This document shows, in pieces, positions 1 through 5,698 of a stretch of 6,711 nt of DNA. The notes beneath the pieces were generated by a model. That model saw only the letters and a program-made list of their open reading frames with translations, had not been told where the DNA came from and ran no database searches. A program made the position numbers and the translations under genes. Each line of letters begins with the position of its first letter. Position 1 is the first letter of the stretch. Source of the DNA: Pseudomonadota bacterium (GTDB taxonomy: Bacteria; Pseudomonadota; Gammaproteobacteria; Xanthomonadales; Rhodanobacteraceae); contig JAJZGE010000097.1 of NCBI GenBank assembly GCA_021798675.1, positions 1-6,711 of the forward strand. The letters run 5' to 3'.

Positions 1-647
1 ACGCGATCGGTCTCCGGGTTGAGCGGCGGCAGGCCGGTGGCCTTGCTCATCATGCCATCGGCGATCGCGTCGGTGATGCGCCCGCGGTTGCGGAACGGCT
101 CGCGGGTGACGGTCGGGTAGTAGATCAGCTTCTCGCGCACCAGCTCGCCGAGGTATTCGTGTTGCGGCAGCTCGTGCTCCAGGTAGTGCGCGTAGGCGAG
201 GTCGTTGATGTGGCGCACGCCGTGCGCCAGCACGATCCTGTCGTAGCGCTCGTAGGTGTCCGGATCGCGGATGATGCTCAGGAACGGCGCCAGCCCGGTG
301 CCGGTGCCGAGCAGGTAAAGGTGTTTGCCGGGCTTGAGGTCGGTGAGCACCAGGGTACCGGTGGGCTTGCGCGTGACGATCAGCGGATCGCCCGGCTTCA
401 GGTGCTGCAGCCGCGAGGTAAGCGGGCCATTCGGCACCTTGATCGAGAAGAACTCCAGGTGTTCCTCCCAGCTCGCACTGGCGATGGAGTAGGCCCGCAT
501 CAGCGGCCGGCCCTCGCTCTCCAGCCCGATCATCACGAACTGCCCGCTGTCGAAACGGAAGCCCGGATCGCGCGTGGTGCGGAAGGAAAACAGCGTGTCG
601 TTCCAGTGCTGCACGTCGATCACGTGCTCGGTCGCGAAGGCCACCAT
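1..647 (-). CDS. fpr: Ferredoxin/flavodoxin-NADP+ reductase, 3' end beyond the window
   Basis: This flavoenzyme moves electrons between NADPH and ferredoxin or flavodoxin in the cytoplasm, supporting Fe-S and oxidative-stress metabolism. The frame opens at the ATG at 647 and stays open to base 1, giving 215 codons. About 40 residues are missing if the usual length near 258 applies. The FAD-binding motif RAYSIAS is at residues 51-57, followed by EEHLEFFSIKVPNGPLTSRL (61-80), typical of proteobacterial Fpr. The pyrophosphate-binding GTGTGLAPF of the NADP domain is at 114-122. The C-terminal tail that stacks on the flavin lies outside the window. No in-frame start is seen between the ATG and an upstream stop codon, and the Shine-Dalgarno is weak (GAGA about 9 bases upstream). 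Family assignment is firm from the motifs. Confidence 0.95.
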   Translation of the reverse strand, partial: MVAFATEHVIDVQHWNDTLFSFRTTRDPGFRFDSGQFVMIGLESEGRPLMRAYSIASASWEEHLEFFSIKVPNGPLTSRLQHLKPGDPLIVTRKPTGTLVLTDLKPGKHLYLLGTGTGLAPFLSIIRDPDTYERYDRIVLAHGVRHINDLAYAHYLEHELPQHEYLGELVREKLIYYPTVTREPFRNRGRITDAIADGMMSKATGLPPLNPETDR

Positions 648-680
648 GGGTGTTCGATCTCGGATTGCGTGTCGGGGAAA

Positions 681-748
681 CGTGCCGCCTAGAGGCGGCA
701 CGGACTCGCACAGGGCTGGGCCTGCGAGTGGCCGCGCGCAGGCGCGGC
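681..748 (-). promoter_or_regulatory. Three consecutive stem-loops in the fpr leader
   Basis: Three perfect inverted repeats lie end to end between the putative fpr -10 box and the fpr ATG. In minus-strand order they are: 748-742 with 737-731 (GCCGCGC arms, 4-base loop); 729-723 with 710-704 (ACTCGCA arms, 12-base loop); and 702-693 with 690-681 (CGTGCCGCCT arms, 2-base centre, so a 9-bp stem with a tetraloop in RNA). The last is followed on the minus strand by TTTCCCC, a weak terminator-like tail, 33 bases before the ATG. It could be an attenuator, a structured 5' UTR, or an operator (the third repeat is also a near-palindrome in DNA). I do not recognise it as a known riboswitch class. Confidence 0.45.
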
Positions 749-757
749 GATGGCGGT

Positions 758-763
758 ATTTTA
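758..763 (-). promoter_or_regulatory. Putative fpr -10 box (TAAAAT)
   Basis: The minus strand reads TAAAAT followed by ACCGCC. This resembles the TAAAATCGCCGG upstream of birA in the same window. It would start transcription near 750 and leave a leader of about 100 bases that begins just before the three stem-loops. No good -35 hexamer is seen 16-18 bases upstream, so an activator or extended contacts may be needed. The call rests on the -10 alone. Confidence 0.4.
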
Positions 764-1049
764 CGCGATCCGCAGCGCACCTGCCCGGAGGCTTCTGCGG
801 CAAAATGCCCGCGGCCCAGGCGCAGGGAACGACCCGCAAATGAATGCCGTACGGCGCCCCCTGCCCGGCGGGACGCACGCCGGCCGGGAGTCGATGGGCA
901 GCCGAAGTACCGGCCATCGGCCTCCTGCGCAAGGCTCAGGGCTGGCAGGCCGGTAAAAGAAGAAGCGCTGCAGAACGAGGCGACCAGGGACGCCCTGCGA
1001 CAAGCGGCGTGCCCACCCCGCCTGGATCAAGGCGGTGACTGTCAACGAA
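764..1049. other. Intergenic stretch without a convincing gene
   Basis: A plus-strand CAAAAT followed by GCCCGCGG at 801-806 could be a divergent -10 box. Downstream are two overlapping short frames: 840-956 (ATG, 38 codons) and 844-1038 (ATG, 64 codons). Neither has a clear Shine-Dalgarno, a recognisable domain or steady G/C third positions, and the 64-codon frame becomes rich in AGA, GGA and TCA codons towards its end. I do not call them genes. A short non-coding transcript ending at the hairpins at 1050-1101 is possible but unproven. Confidence 0.4.
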
Positions 1050-1101
1050 ACGCGCGTGCGCTTGTACCTGCGCACGCGCGTGGCGGGATCACCGATCCCG
1101 C
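1050..1101 (-). terminator. Two tandem hairpins ending the 115-residue protein gene
   Basis: Read on the minus strand, the stop codon at 1120 is followed by a hairpin with 8-bp arms GCGGGATC/GATCCCGC (1083-1090 with 1094-1101, 3-base loop). A longer one follows, with perfect 12-bp arms ACGCGCGTGCGC and its complement (1050-1061 with 1070-1081, 8-base loop). The minus-strand tail after the long stem is TTTCGTTGAC, a short U-run. The position just past the stop supports a factor-independent terminator. The symmetric stems could also end transcription arriving from the left, although no T-run follows on the plus strand. Confidence 0.6.
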
Positions 1102-1119
1102 ATTGTCACTTGAACGATG

Positions 1120-1467
1120 TCAGTGCCCGATCTGCTTGCTGTTCGCGTTGAGCTCCTGGTTCAACGCCTTCTGCTGCGTCTTGGTGATGTAGCCCCCGTT
1201 GGCCTTCGCGTCGGCGCGCTGCTGCTGCGCCACCGAGCGGTCACTGGTACGCAGCGCGTGTGCCTGGGCGTGGGTGAGCTCGCCCTCGCGAACCTGGTTG
1301 GTGATGCGCCGGTTCTGCCGCTGGGTGCGATCGACCACCTGGTCGCGACGCGGATGCTTATGCTCGAAACGATGATCGTGGCGCTCGCGCGCGATGCTGG
1401 GTGCGGCGACGGCGAACGCCGTCAGGCTGAGCAGGATCAGGCAGTTGATGCGGGTGGAAAGGCGCAT
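1120..1467 (-). CDS. Small exported basic protein, unknown function (115 aa)
   Basis: The function is unknown. The product starts with a clear Sec signal peptide: MRLSTR, a hydrophobic core at residues 8-22, and a likely cut after APSIA (residue 27). The mature part of about 88 residues is hydrophilic and rich in Arg, Gln and His. It has a His/Arg-rich stretch at 28-42, then VREGELTHAQAHALR (59-73), and a C-terminal YITKTQQKALNQELNANSKQ (93-112). From memory, the pattern GELTxxEAxxL followed by a second xxITxxExxxLNxxLNxxS unit occurs in many small periplasmic hypothetical proteins of Xanthomonadales and Burkholderiales. The start is well set: the minus strand has GAGGAG six bases before the ATG. 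The frame stays open far upstream, antisense to dusA, but that part is not coding. It is divergent from dusA and followed by tandem hairpins. Confidence 0.85.
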   Translation of the reverse strand: MRLSTRINCLILLSLTAFAVAAPSIARERHDHRFEHKHPRRDQVVDRTQRQNRRITNQVREGELTHAQAHALRTSDRSVAQQQRADAKANGGYITKTQQKALNQELNANSKQIGH

Positions 1468-1866
1468 GGCAATCTCCTCGGTGAACGGAGCGCGACCGCT
1501 CCGGTGTGGGCTGGGAACGCGGCCAAGATGGAAGTGTTGACCGGGCCCACGCACCGTAAGGCGCTTGTTCAGCTTGGCGGCGCGGCGCCCACAAGCGCAG
1601 CGGTCGGTCGAGTACCAAGCGCATCGTGGCGACTCCATAGCCGAATGCCGGACCGTCCTGCTCGCGGGTGGTCGGTTACCGGCAGGGCGCACATGCCACG
1701 GCCATCGACGCACGGGTCCCCAGCGCCAGCTCTGAAGGTCCAAGACAAGCGTCCATGCGGCCACTGAGCTAAGCTGATCGCCGAACCGGCGGCCCCCTTT
1801 TCGATGGAAAGTCCGACGCGTTTTCCCGTTGGACCAGCATGTTGTCCGAGAAGCCGACTGTACCCA
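1468..1866. other. Divergent intergenic region between the exported protein gene and dusA
   Basis: No gene is supported here. An inverted repeat CGGAGCG/CGCTCCG (1486-1492 with 1497-1503) sits just upstream of the Shine-Dalgarno of the minus-strand gene. A second one, GCGCTTGT/ACAAGCGC (1561-1568 with 1591-1598), encloses a GC-rich loop. On the plus strand, TAAGCT at 1770-1775 followed by GATCGCCG is a possible -10 for dusA. The only frame reaching into this region in register with dusA opens at ATG 1804. Its first 21 codons are full of triplets rare in this genome (AGT, TTT, GTT, GGA, TGT TGT, AGA), so it is probably untranslated leader. Confidence 0.45.
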
Positions 1867-2862
1867 GTGACTGAAATCAAGCGTACGGCATTGAATGCAA
1901 ACGACTGGCGCCTGTCCGTCGCCCCGATGATGGACTGGACGGACCGGCACTGCCGCTTCTTCCACCGCCTGCTCTCCCCGCACGCGCGGCTGTACACCGA
2001 GATGGTGACCAGCGCGGCGCTGGTGCGCGGCCGGCAGTTGCGCCTGCTCGAACACAGCCACGAGGAGCACCCCGTGGCGCTGCAACTGGGCGGCAGCGAG
2101 CCGGCCGAGCTGGCCGAGGCGGCGCGGCTGGGCGCCGCCGCCGGCTACGACGAGATCAACCTCAACGTGGGCTGCCCGTCCGACCGCGTGCAGTCCGGCC
2201 GCTTCGGCGCCTGCCTGATGTACGAGCCGGCACTGGTGGCCGACTGCGTGAAGGCCATGCGCGACGCGGTGAGCGTGCCGGTCACGGTGAAATGCCGCAT
2301 CGGCGTGGACGAGCAGGACGAGTACGCCGACCTGCAGCGCTTTACCGAAACCATGCTGGAGGCCGGCGTCGAGGTCCTGGTGGTGCATGCCCGCAAGGCC
2401 TGGCTGAAAGGCCTGTCGCCCAAGGAAAACCGCGAGATCCCGCCGCTGGACTATCCGCGTGTGCACCGCCTGAAGCACGAGTTCCCGCAGCTCGTGGTGG
2501 CGATCAACGGCGGCATCACCACAGTGGAACAGGTGCAGGCCCAGTTGGTCGAACTGGACGGGGTGATGCTGGGCCGTGCGGCCTACCACGACCCGTTTGT
2601 GCTGGCCCGGCTCGAGCACGCGCTATACGGTACGCCGCTGCCGAGCCGCGAGGCGGTGCTGCATCGCCTGCGTCCCTACATCGAGGCCGAGCTGGCGCGC
2701 GGCACCGCGCTCAAGCACATCACCCGCCACCTGCTCGGCCTGTACCAGGGCGAGCCCGGGGCACGTAGTTTCCGCCGCACGCTCAGTGAGGGCGCGCACC
2801 TGCCCGGCGCCGGCTGGGCGCTGATCGCAAAGGCGATCGAGCCGCTGCGCGCGGCGGCGTGA
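1867..2862 (+). CDS. dusA: tRNA-dihydrouridine(20/20a) synthase DusA
   Basis: DusA is an FMN enzyme that uses NADPH to reduce uridines 20 and 20a in the D-loop of tRNA. Numbered from the GTG chosen here (331 aa): SVAPMMDWTDRHCRFF (17-32) opens the FMN-binding TIM barrel. INLNVGCPSDRVQSGRFGAC (97-116) carries the catalytic cysteine at 103. VKCRIGVD (141-148), HARKAWLKGLSPKENREIPP (174-193), INGGI (213-217) and GVMLGRAAY (232-240) are the remaining conserved blocks, and the HARKAWLKGLSPKENR block is specific to the DusA subfamily. The start is uncertain. ATG 1804 would give 352 aa, but its extra codons look non-coding. GTG 1867 matches the family length near 330. TTG 1891 is also possible. None has a good Shine-Dalgarno. 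The stop overlaps the putative promoter of the next operon. Confidence 0.95.
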   Translation: MTEIKRTALNANDWRLSVAPMMDWTDRHCRFFHRLLSPHARLYTEMVTSAALVRGRQLRLLEHSHEEHPVALQLGGSEPAELAEAARLGAAAGYDEINLNVGCPSDRVQSGRFGACLMYEPALVADCVKAMRDAVSVPVTVKCRIGVDEQDEYADLQRFTETMLEAGVEVLVVHARKAWLKGLSPKENREIPPLDYPRVHRLKHEFPQLVVAINGGITTVEQVQAQLVELDGVMLGRAAYHDPFVLARLEHALYGTPLPSREAVLHRLRPYIEAELARGTALKHITRHLLGLYQGEPGARSFRRTLSEGAHLPGAGWALIAKAIEPLRAAA

Positions 2863-2887
2863 CAGCGGCTGCCCGTCCGGTCACTAT
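2859..2887 (+). promoter_or_regulatory. Putative promoter of the PepSY-phoP-phoQ operon
   Basis: GTGACA (2859-2864, five of six to the -35 consensus) is separated by exactly 17 bases from CACTAT (2882-2887, three of six to the -10 consensus). The -35 overlaps the dusA stop codon, so the operon could be transcribed apart from dusA. TTCAG (2887-2891) and CTGAA (2907-2911) form a short inverted repeat with a 15-base gap just after the -10, a possible regulator contact. All of this is by eye and unproven. Confidence 0.35.
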
Positions 2888-2944
2888 TCAGGCCGGGCCG
2901 CCCAAACTGAACAGCCATCACCCGATCATGGCCGAAGCCTCTCC

Positions 2945-3256
2945 ATGAAAACCCGCCACATCCTGCCGCTGCTCGTGCCGCTGGTGCTGGGCCTCAGCCC
3001 GGCGATGGCGCAGACGCGGGCCAGGCCGACCGAACTCAGCCTCGGCGAAGCCGTGAACCAGGTCCAGCGGGAAACCCGCGGGCAGGTGCTGTCGGCCGAA
3101 TCGCGACGCTGGGACCGCCGCACCGAGTACCGCATCAAGGTGCTCACGCCGCAGGGCCACGTGAAGGTGATGACGATACCCGCCAACGCCCGCCCGACCA
3201 CCCCGCCCAACCGCAACCCGTACGGCCGGCATGCCGGCACGAAGGAGAGACACTGA
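2945..3256 (+). CDS. Small periplasmic PepSY-domain protein
   Basis: This 103-residue protein has a Sec signal peptide (MKTRHILPLLVPLVLGLSPA, cut likely after AMA at residue 22). It then has one PepSY-like unit: LSLGEAVNQVQRETRGQVLS (31-50) forms the helix, and the strands follow at RRWDRRTEYRIKVLTPQGHV (54-73) and KVMTIPA (74-80). The tail is Pro/Asn/Arg-rich. PepSY domains are known from peptidase propeptides, where they inhibit proteases, and from many stand-alone periplasmic proteins of unknown role. The gene leads an operon: its TGA shares one base with the ATG of the response regulator (TGATG at 3254-3258), so the two are probably translationally coupled. That context suggests a modulator of, or ligand-side partner for, the sensor kinase; this is inference. 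The Shine-Dalgarno is weak. Confidence 0.9.
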   Translation: MKTRHILPLLVPLVLGLSPAMAQTRARPTELSLGEAVNQVQRETRGQVLSAESRRWDRRTEYRIKVLTPQGHVKVMTIPANARPTTPPNRNPYGRHAGTKERH

Positions 3257-3945
3257 TGCGCATCCTCTTGGTGGAAGACGAAGCCCCGCTGCGCGAGACG
3301 CTGGCGGCGCGCCTGAAGCGCGACGGCTTCGCCGTCGATGCGGCGCAAGACGGCGAAGAGGCGCTGTACCTCGGCCGCGAAGTGCCGTTCGACCTCGCCA
3401 TCATCGACCTCGGCCTGCCCAAGATGTCCGGCATGGAGCTGATCAAGGCGCTGCGCGAGGCCGGCCAACGCTATCCCGTGCTGATCCTCACTGCGCGCGG
3501 CGGCTGGCAGGACAAGGTGGAAGGGCTGAAGCAGGGTGCCGACGACTACCTGGTCAAGCCGTTCCACGTCGAGGAACTGCTGGCCCGCATCAACGCGCTG
3601 GTGCGCCGCGCCAGCGGCTGGTCCAAGCCGGTGCTGGCCTGCGGCCCGATCAAGCTGGACACCACCGCGCAGACGGTGACGGTGGAGGACAAGATCGTCG
3701 ACCTCACCAGCTACGAGTACAAGGTGCTGGAATACCTGATGCTGCACGCCGGCGAACTGGTCTCCAAGGCCGACCTCACCGAGCACATCTACCAGCAGGA
3801 CTTCGACCGCGACTCCAACGTGCTCGAAGTCTTCATCGGCCGCCTGCGCCGCAAGCTGGACCCGGAAGGCGCCCTGAAGCCCATCGAGACCGTGCGTGGA
3901 CGCGGATACCGCTTTGCCATCCCCCGCACCGACGGCGACGAATGA
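3256..3945 (+). CDS. phoP: PhoP-like OmpR-family response regulator
   Basis: This is a DNA-binding regulator of a two-component system, 229 residues long, standard for the OmpR/PhoB class. The receiver domain spans about 1-116. It has the acidic pair E7/D8, phospho-acceptor D51 in IIDLGLPKMSGMEL, switch T79 in ILTARGG, and K101 in DDYLVKPFHVEELLARI. The winged-helix effector domain spans about 127-224, with DLTSYEYKVLEYLMLHAGEL (149-168), SNVLEVFIGRLRRKLD (187-202) and the C-terminal wing VRGRGYRF (213-220). D51 and the DDYLVKPFH block resemble enterobacterial and pseudomonad PhoP. Its Shine-Dalgarno (AAGGAGAG, 3242-3249) lies inside the end of the PepSY gene. Its own end overlaps the kinase frame. 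The PhoP name is by resemblance together with the PhoQ-like neighbour; the target genes are unknown. Confidence 0.93.
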   Translation: MRILLVEDEAPLRETLAARLKRDGFAVDAAQDGEEALYLGREVPFDLAIIDLGLPKMSGMELIKALREAGQRYPVLILTARGGWQDKVEGLKQGADDYLVKPFHVEELLARINALVRRASGWSKPVLACGPIKLDTTAQTVTVEDKIVDLTSYEYKVLEYLMLHAGELVSKADLTEHIYQQDFDRDSNVLEVFIGRLRRKLDPEGALKPIETVRGRGYRFAIPRTDGDE

Positions 3946-5320
3946 GCCCGCACCGCGCCGCCCGTTGTCGCTGGCGGCGCGTTCGGCCATCACCACCGGG
4001 TTCGTGCTGGCCGCCTTCCTCGGCCTGGTCGGCGTGGTCATGGCCGTGGCCAGGAAGCAGAGCGCGCTGAACAGCCTGCAGAACCAGCTGCGCGACGCCG
4101 CGATCACCGACATCATCACCCACACCGACGCCAACCGCGACGGCCGCCTGCTGCCGCCCGACTCGCCGCCGCAGAAGTTCTCGCAGCCCGGCTCCGGCCT
4201 CTACGCGGTGATCCTCGGCCCGGACGGCTACCGCTGGGAATCCGCCTCGGCCATCGGCCACGATTTCCGCTTCCTCAAGCCGATGCAGCCGGGCGACCGC
4301 GTGTTCGCCGGCCCGGTGGAAACGCGCATGGGGCGGCTGTACTACTTCGCCATCGGCGTGTCGTTCGACTACCTCGGCGACAAGTCCACGCCCGCCACCG
4401 TCATGGTGGCGCAGACCGAGCAGCAGCTCGAAGGCGAGAACGCGGTGTACCGGCGTACGCTGGCGCTGTGGCTGTCGGTGCTGGGCCTGCTGCTGATCGC
4501 GCTGCAATTGCTGCTGCTGCGCTGGAGTCTCACCCCGCTGCGCAAGGTGGCCAACGACATGAGCCGCGTCGAGCATGGCGACAGCGACCACCTGGACAGC
4601 CAGTATCCGCTGGAACTCACCGGCCTCACCGAGCGCATCAACGCCTTCATCGACAGCGAGCGCGAGCAGCGCACGCGTTACCGCCATACCCTGGCCGACC
4701 TCGCGCACAGCCTGAAGACGCCGCTGGCGGTGATCCGCTCGCAGATGGAATCGTCCAACAATGAACCCGTGCGGCGCGACGTGCTCGACCAGGTGCGCCG
4801 CATGGACGAGCTGGTTGCCTACCAGCTGGCCCGCGCCGCCACCTCCGGGCGCCAGACCTTCGCCGCTGCGATCTCCATCGCCAGCCACGCCGAGGACCTG
4901 GTGCAGAGCCTGGAGAAGGTCTATGCCGCCAAGAACGTGCTGTGCGAATTCGACATCGCGGACGGCGCCTCCTTCCACGGCGAGTTGAACGACCTGCTGG
5001 AACTGATGGGCAACCTGCTGGAAAACGCCTTCAAGTGGACGCGCCACCACGTGCTGCTGGTGGTGCAGAAGCTGCCCCAGCCCGGCCGCACCCGCCCCGG
5101 ACTACTGATCAGCGTGGAGGACGACGGCCCCGGCATCGCCGAGGACAAGATCGAGAAGGTGCTGCAGCGCGGCGTGCGCGGCGACGAGCGCGTGCAGGGC
5201 CATGGCATCGGCCTGTCCATCGTGCAGGACATCGTTCGCGCCTATCGTGGCGAACTCACGGTGGATCGCTCGCCCGACTTCGGCGGCGCGCGTTTCAGCG
5301 TGCGGTTGCCGCCGGACTGA
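3896..5320 (+). CDS. phoQ: PhoQ-like sensor histidine kinase
   Basis: This is a membrane kinase that phosphorylates the preceding regulator. Numbered from GTG 3896 (474 aa): transmembrane segment 1 about 32-52, periplasmic sensor about 53-187, transmembrane segment 2 about 189-209, then HAMP to about 260. The dimerisation/phospho-acceptor motif LADLAHSLKTPLAVIRSQME (266-285) puts the phosphorylated histidine at H271. The ATPase domain has NLLENAFKW (373-381, N377), VEDDGPGI (407-414) and GHGIGLSIV (435-443). HSLKTPLAV and ENAFKW are hallmarks of PhoQ relatives. The sensor lacks an acidic run like that of enteric PhoQ, but has an EF-hand-like loop (78-89). The start is odd: GTG 3896 overlaps the regulator by 50 bases, with GAGA six bases upstream. 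The ATG at the regulator stop (3942) is out of frame. The alternatives are TTG 3914 or TTG 3965. Confidence 0.93.
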   Translation: MDADTALPSPAPTATNEPAPRRPLSLAARSAITTGFVLAAFLGLVGVVMAVARKQSALNSLQNQLRDAAITDIITHTDANRDGRLLPPDSPPQKFSQPGSGLYAVILGPDGYRWESASAIGHDFRFLKPMQPGDRVFAGPVETRMGRLYYFAIGVSFDYLGDKSTPATVMVAQTEQQLEGENAVYRRTLALWLSVLGLLLIALQLLLLRWSLTPLRKVANDMSRVEHGDSDHLDSQYPLELTGLTERINAFIDSEREQRTRYRHTLADLAHSLKTPLAVIRSQMESSNNEPVRRDVLDQVRRMDELVAYQLARAATSGRQTFAAAISIASHAEDLVQSLEKVYAAKNVLCEFDIADGASFHGELNDLLELMGNLLENAFKWTRHHVLLVVQKLPQPGRTRPGLLISVEDDGPGIAEDKIEKVLQRGVRGDERVQGHGIGLSIVQDIVRAYRGELTVDRSPDFGGARFSVRLPPD

Positions 5321-5356
5321 GCTGCGCCGCGGCCTTGGTGCCGATCGTCCCCGGAA

Positions 5357-5698
5357 CTACTGGATCGACCCCGGCAGCAACGACTGCCAGCCCAGCGTCG
5401 CCGGCCGCGCATGCGTGGGCGCGGAGATCCCGCCGCCATGGTCGGTGCCACCGGCCGCGCCGCTGCCATGATTGTCGCTGCTGCTGTCGGTGTCCGTGTC
5501 GGCGGCGTGCTTGGACGAAGACGCATCGCGGTTGAGCCCCAGCGAATCGCTGCCACTGGCACCGGCATCGTGGGTGCAGTTCTCCGCCGTGGCCCGATTG
5601 CCGCCGGCGATATCGCGGGCGTCGAAATCCATCGCCATGGCGCTGCCCATGCCGGCTAGGCCGATCAGGCAACCGATCATCCACTGTCTGGCTCGCAT
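5357..5698 (-). CDS. Secreted Ser/Asp/Gly-rich protein, unknown function (113 aa)
   Basis: The function is not recognised. The first 22 residues are a Sec signal peptide (MRARQW, hydrophobic core MIGCLIGLAGMG, cut likely after SAMA). MIGC at 7-10 is not a good lipobox because too little hydrophobic sequence precedes it. The mature part starts MDFDARDIAGG and holds one cysteine (C41). It is low-complexity from about 43 to 92, dominated by Ser, Asp, Gly, Ala and His (for example DTDTDSSSDNHGSG), and ends in an ordered-looking LGWQSLLPGSIQ (102-113). That shape suggests a flexible spacer between the signal and a short conserved tail. The start is supported by AAGGGG nine bases upstream on the minus strand. 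The gene is convergent with phoQ, with 36 bases between the stops, and divergent from birA. Confidence 0.75.
   Translation of the reverse strand: MRARQWMIGCLIGLAGMGSAMAMDFDARDIAGGNRATAENCTHDAGASGSDSLGLNRDASSSKHAADTDTDSSSDNHGSGAAGGTDHGGGISAPTHARPATLGWQSLLPGSIQ

Noticed and set aside
159..692. Plus-strand frame of 177 codons at the left end.
   Set aside because: It lies opposite the conserved fpr reading frame and has no recognisable domain.
1117..1767. Plus-strand frame of 216 codons across the exported protein gene and its upstream region.
   Set aside because: It is antisense to the better-supported small exported protein. The part beyond it has mixed codon use and no Shine-Dalgarno.
1468..2619. 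Long minus-strand open frame continuous with the 115-residue protein, antisense to dusA.
   Set aside because: The signal peptide and Shine-Dalgarno fix the real start at 1467. The upstream part is the complement of conserved dusA codons, and open antisense frames are common in very GC-rich DNA.
2926..5050. Two long minus-strand frames (2926-4134 and 3833-5050) opposite the PepSY-phoP-phoQ operon.
   Set aside because: Their composition (runs of His, Gln, Val, Arg, Ala) is that of antisense translation of biased codons. The plus strand carries well-conserved domains throughout.
5321..5356. Possible terminator between the convergent phoQ and secreted protein genes.
   Set aside because: No convincing stem with a T-run is present on either strand in the 36 bases.
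5343..5374. Near-perfect 12-base direct repeat (GATCGTCCCCGG at 5343 and GATCGACCCCGG at 5363).
   Set aside because: There are only two copies. The second encodes the Pro-Gly-Ser-Ile end of the secreted protein, and such short repeats are expected by chance in GC-rich DNA.
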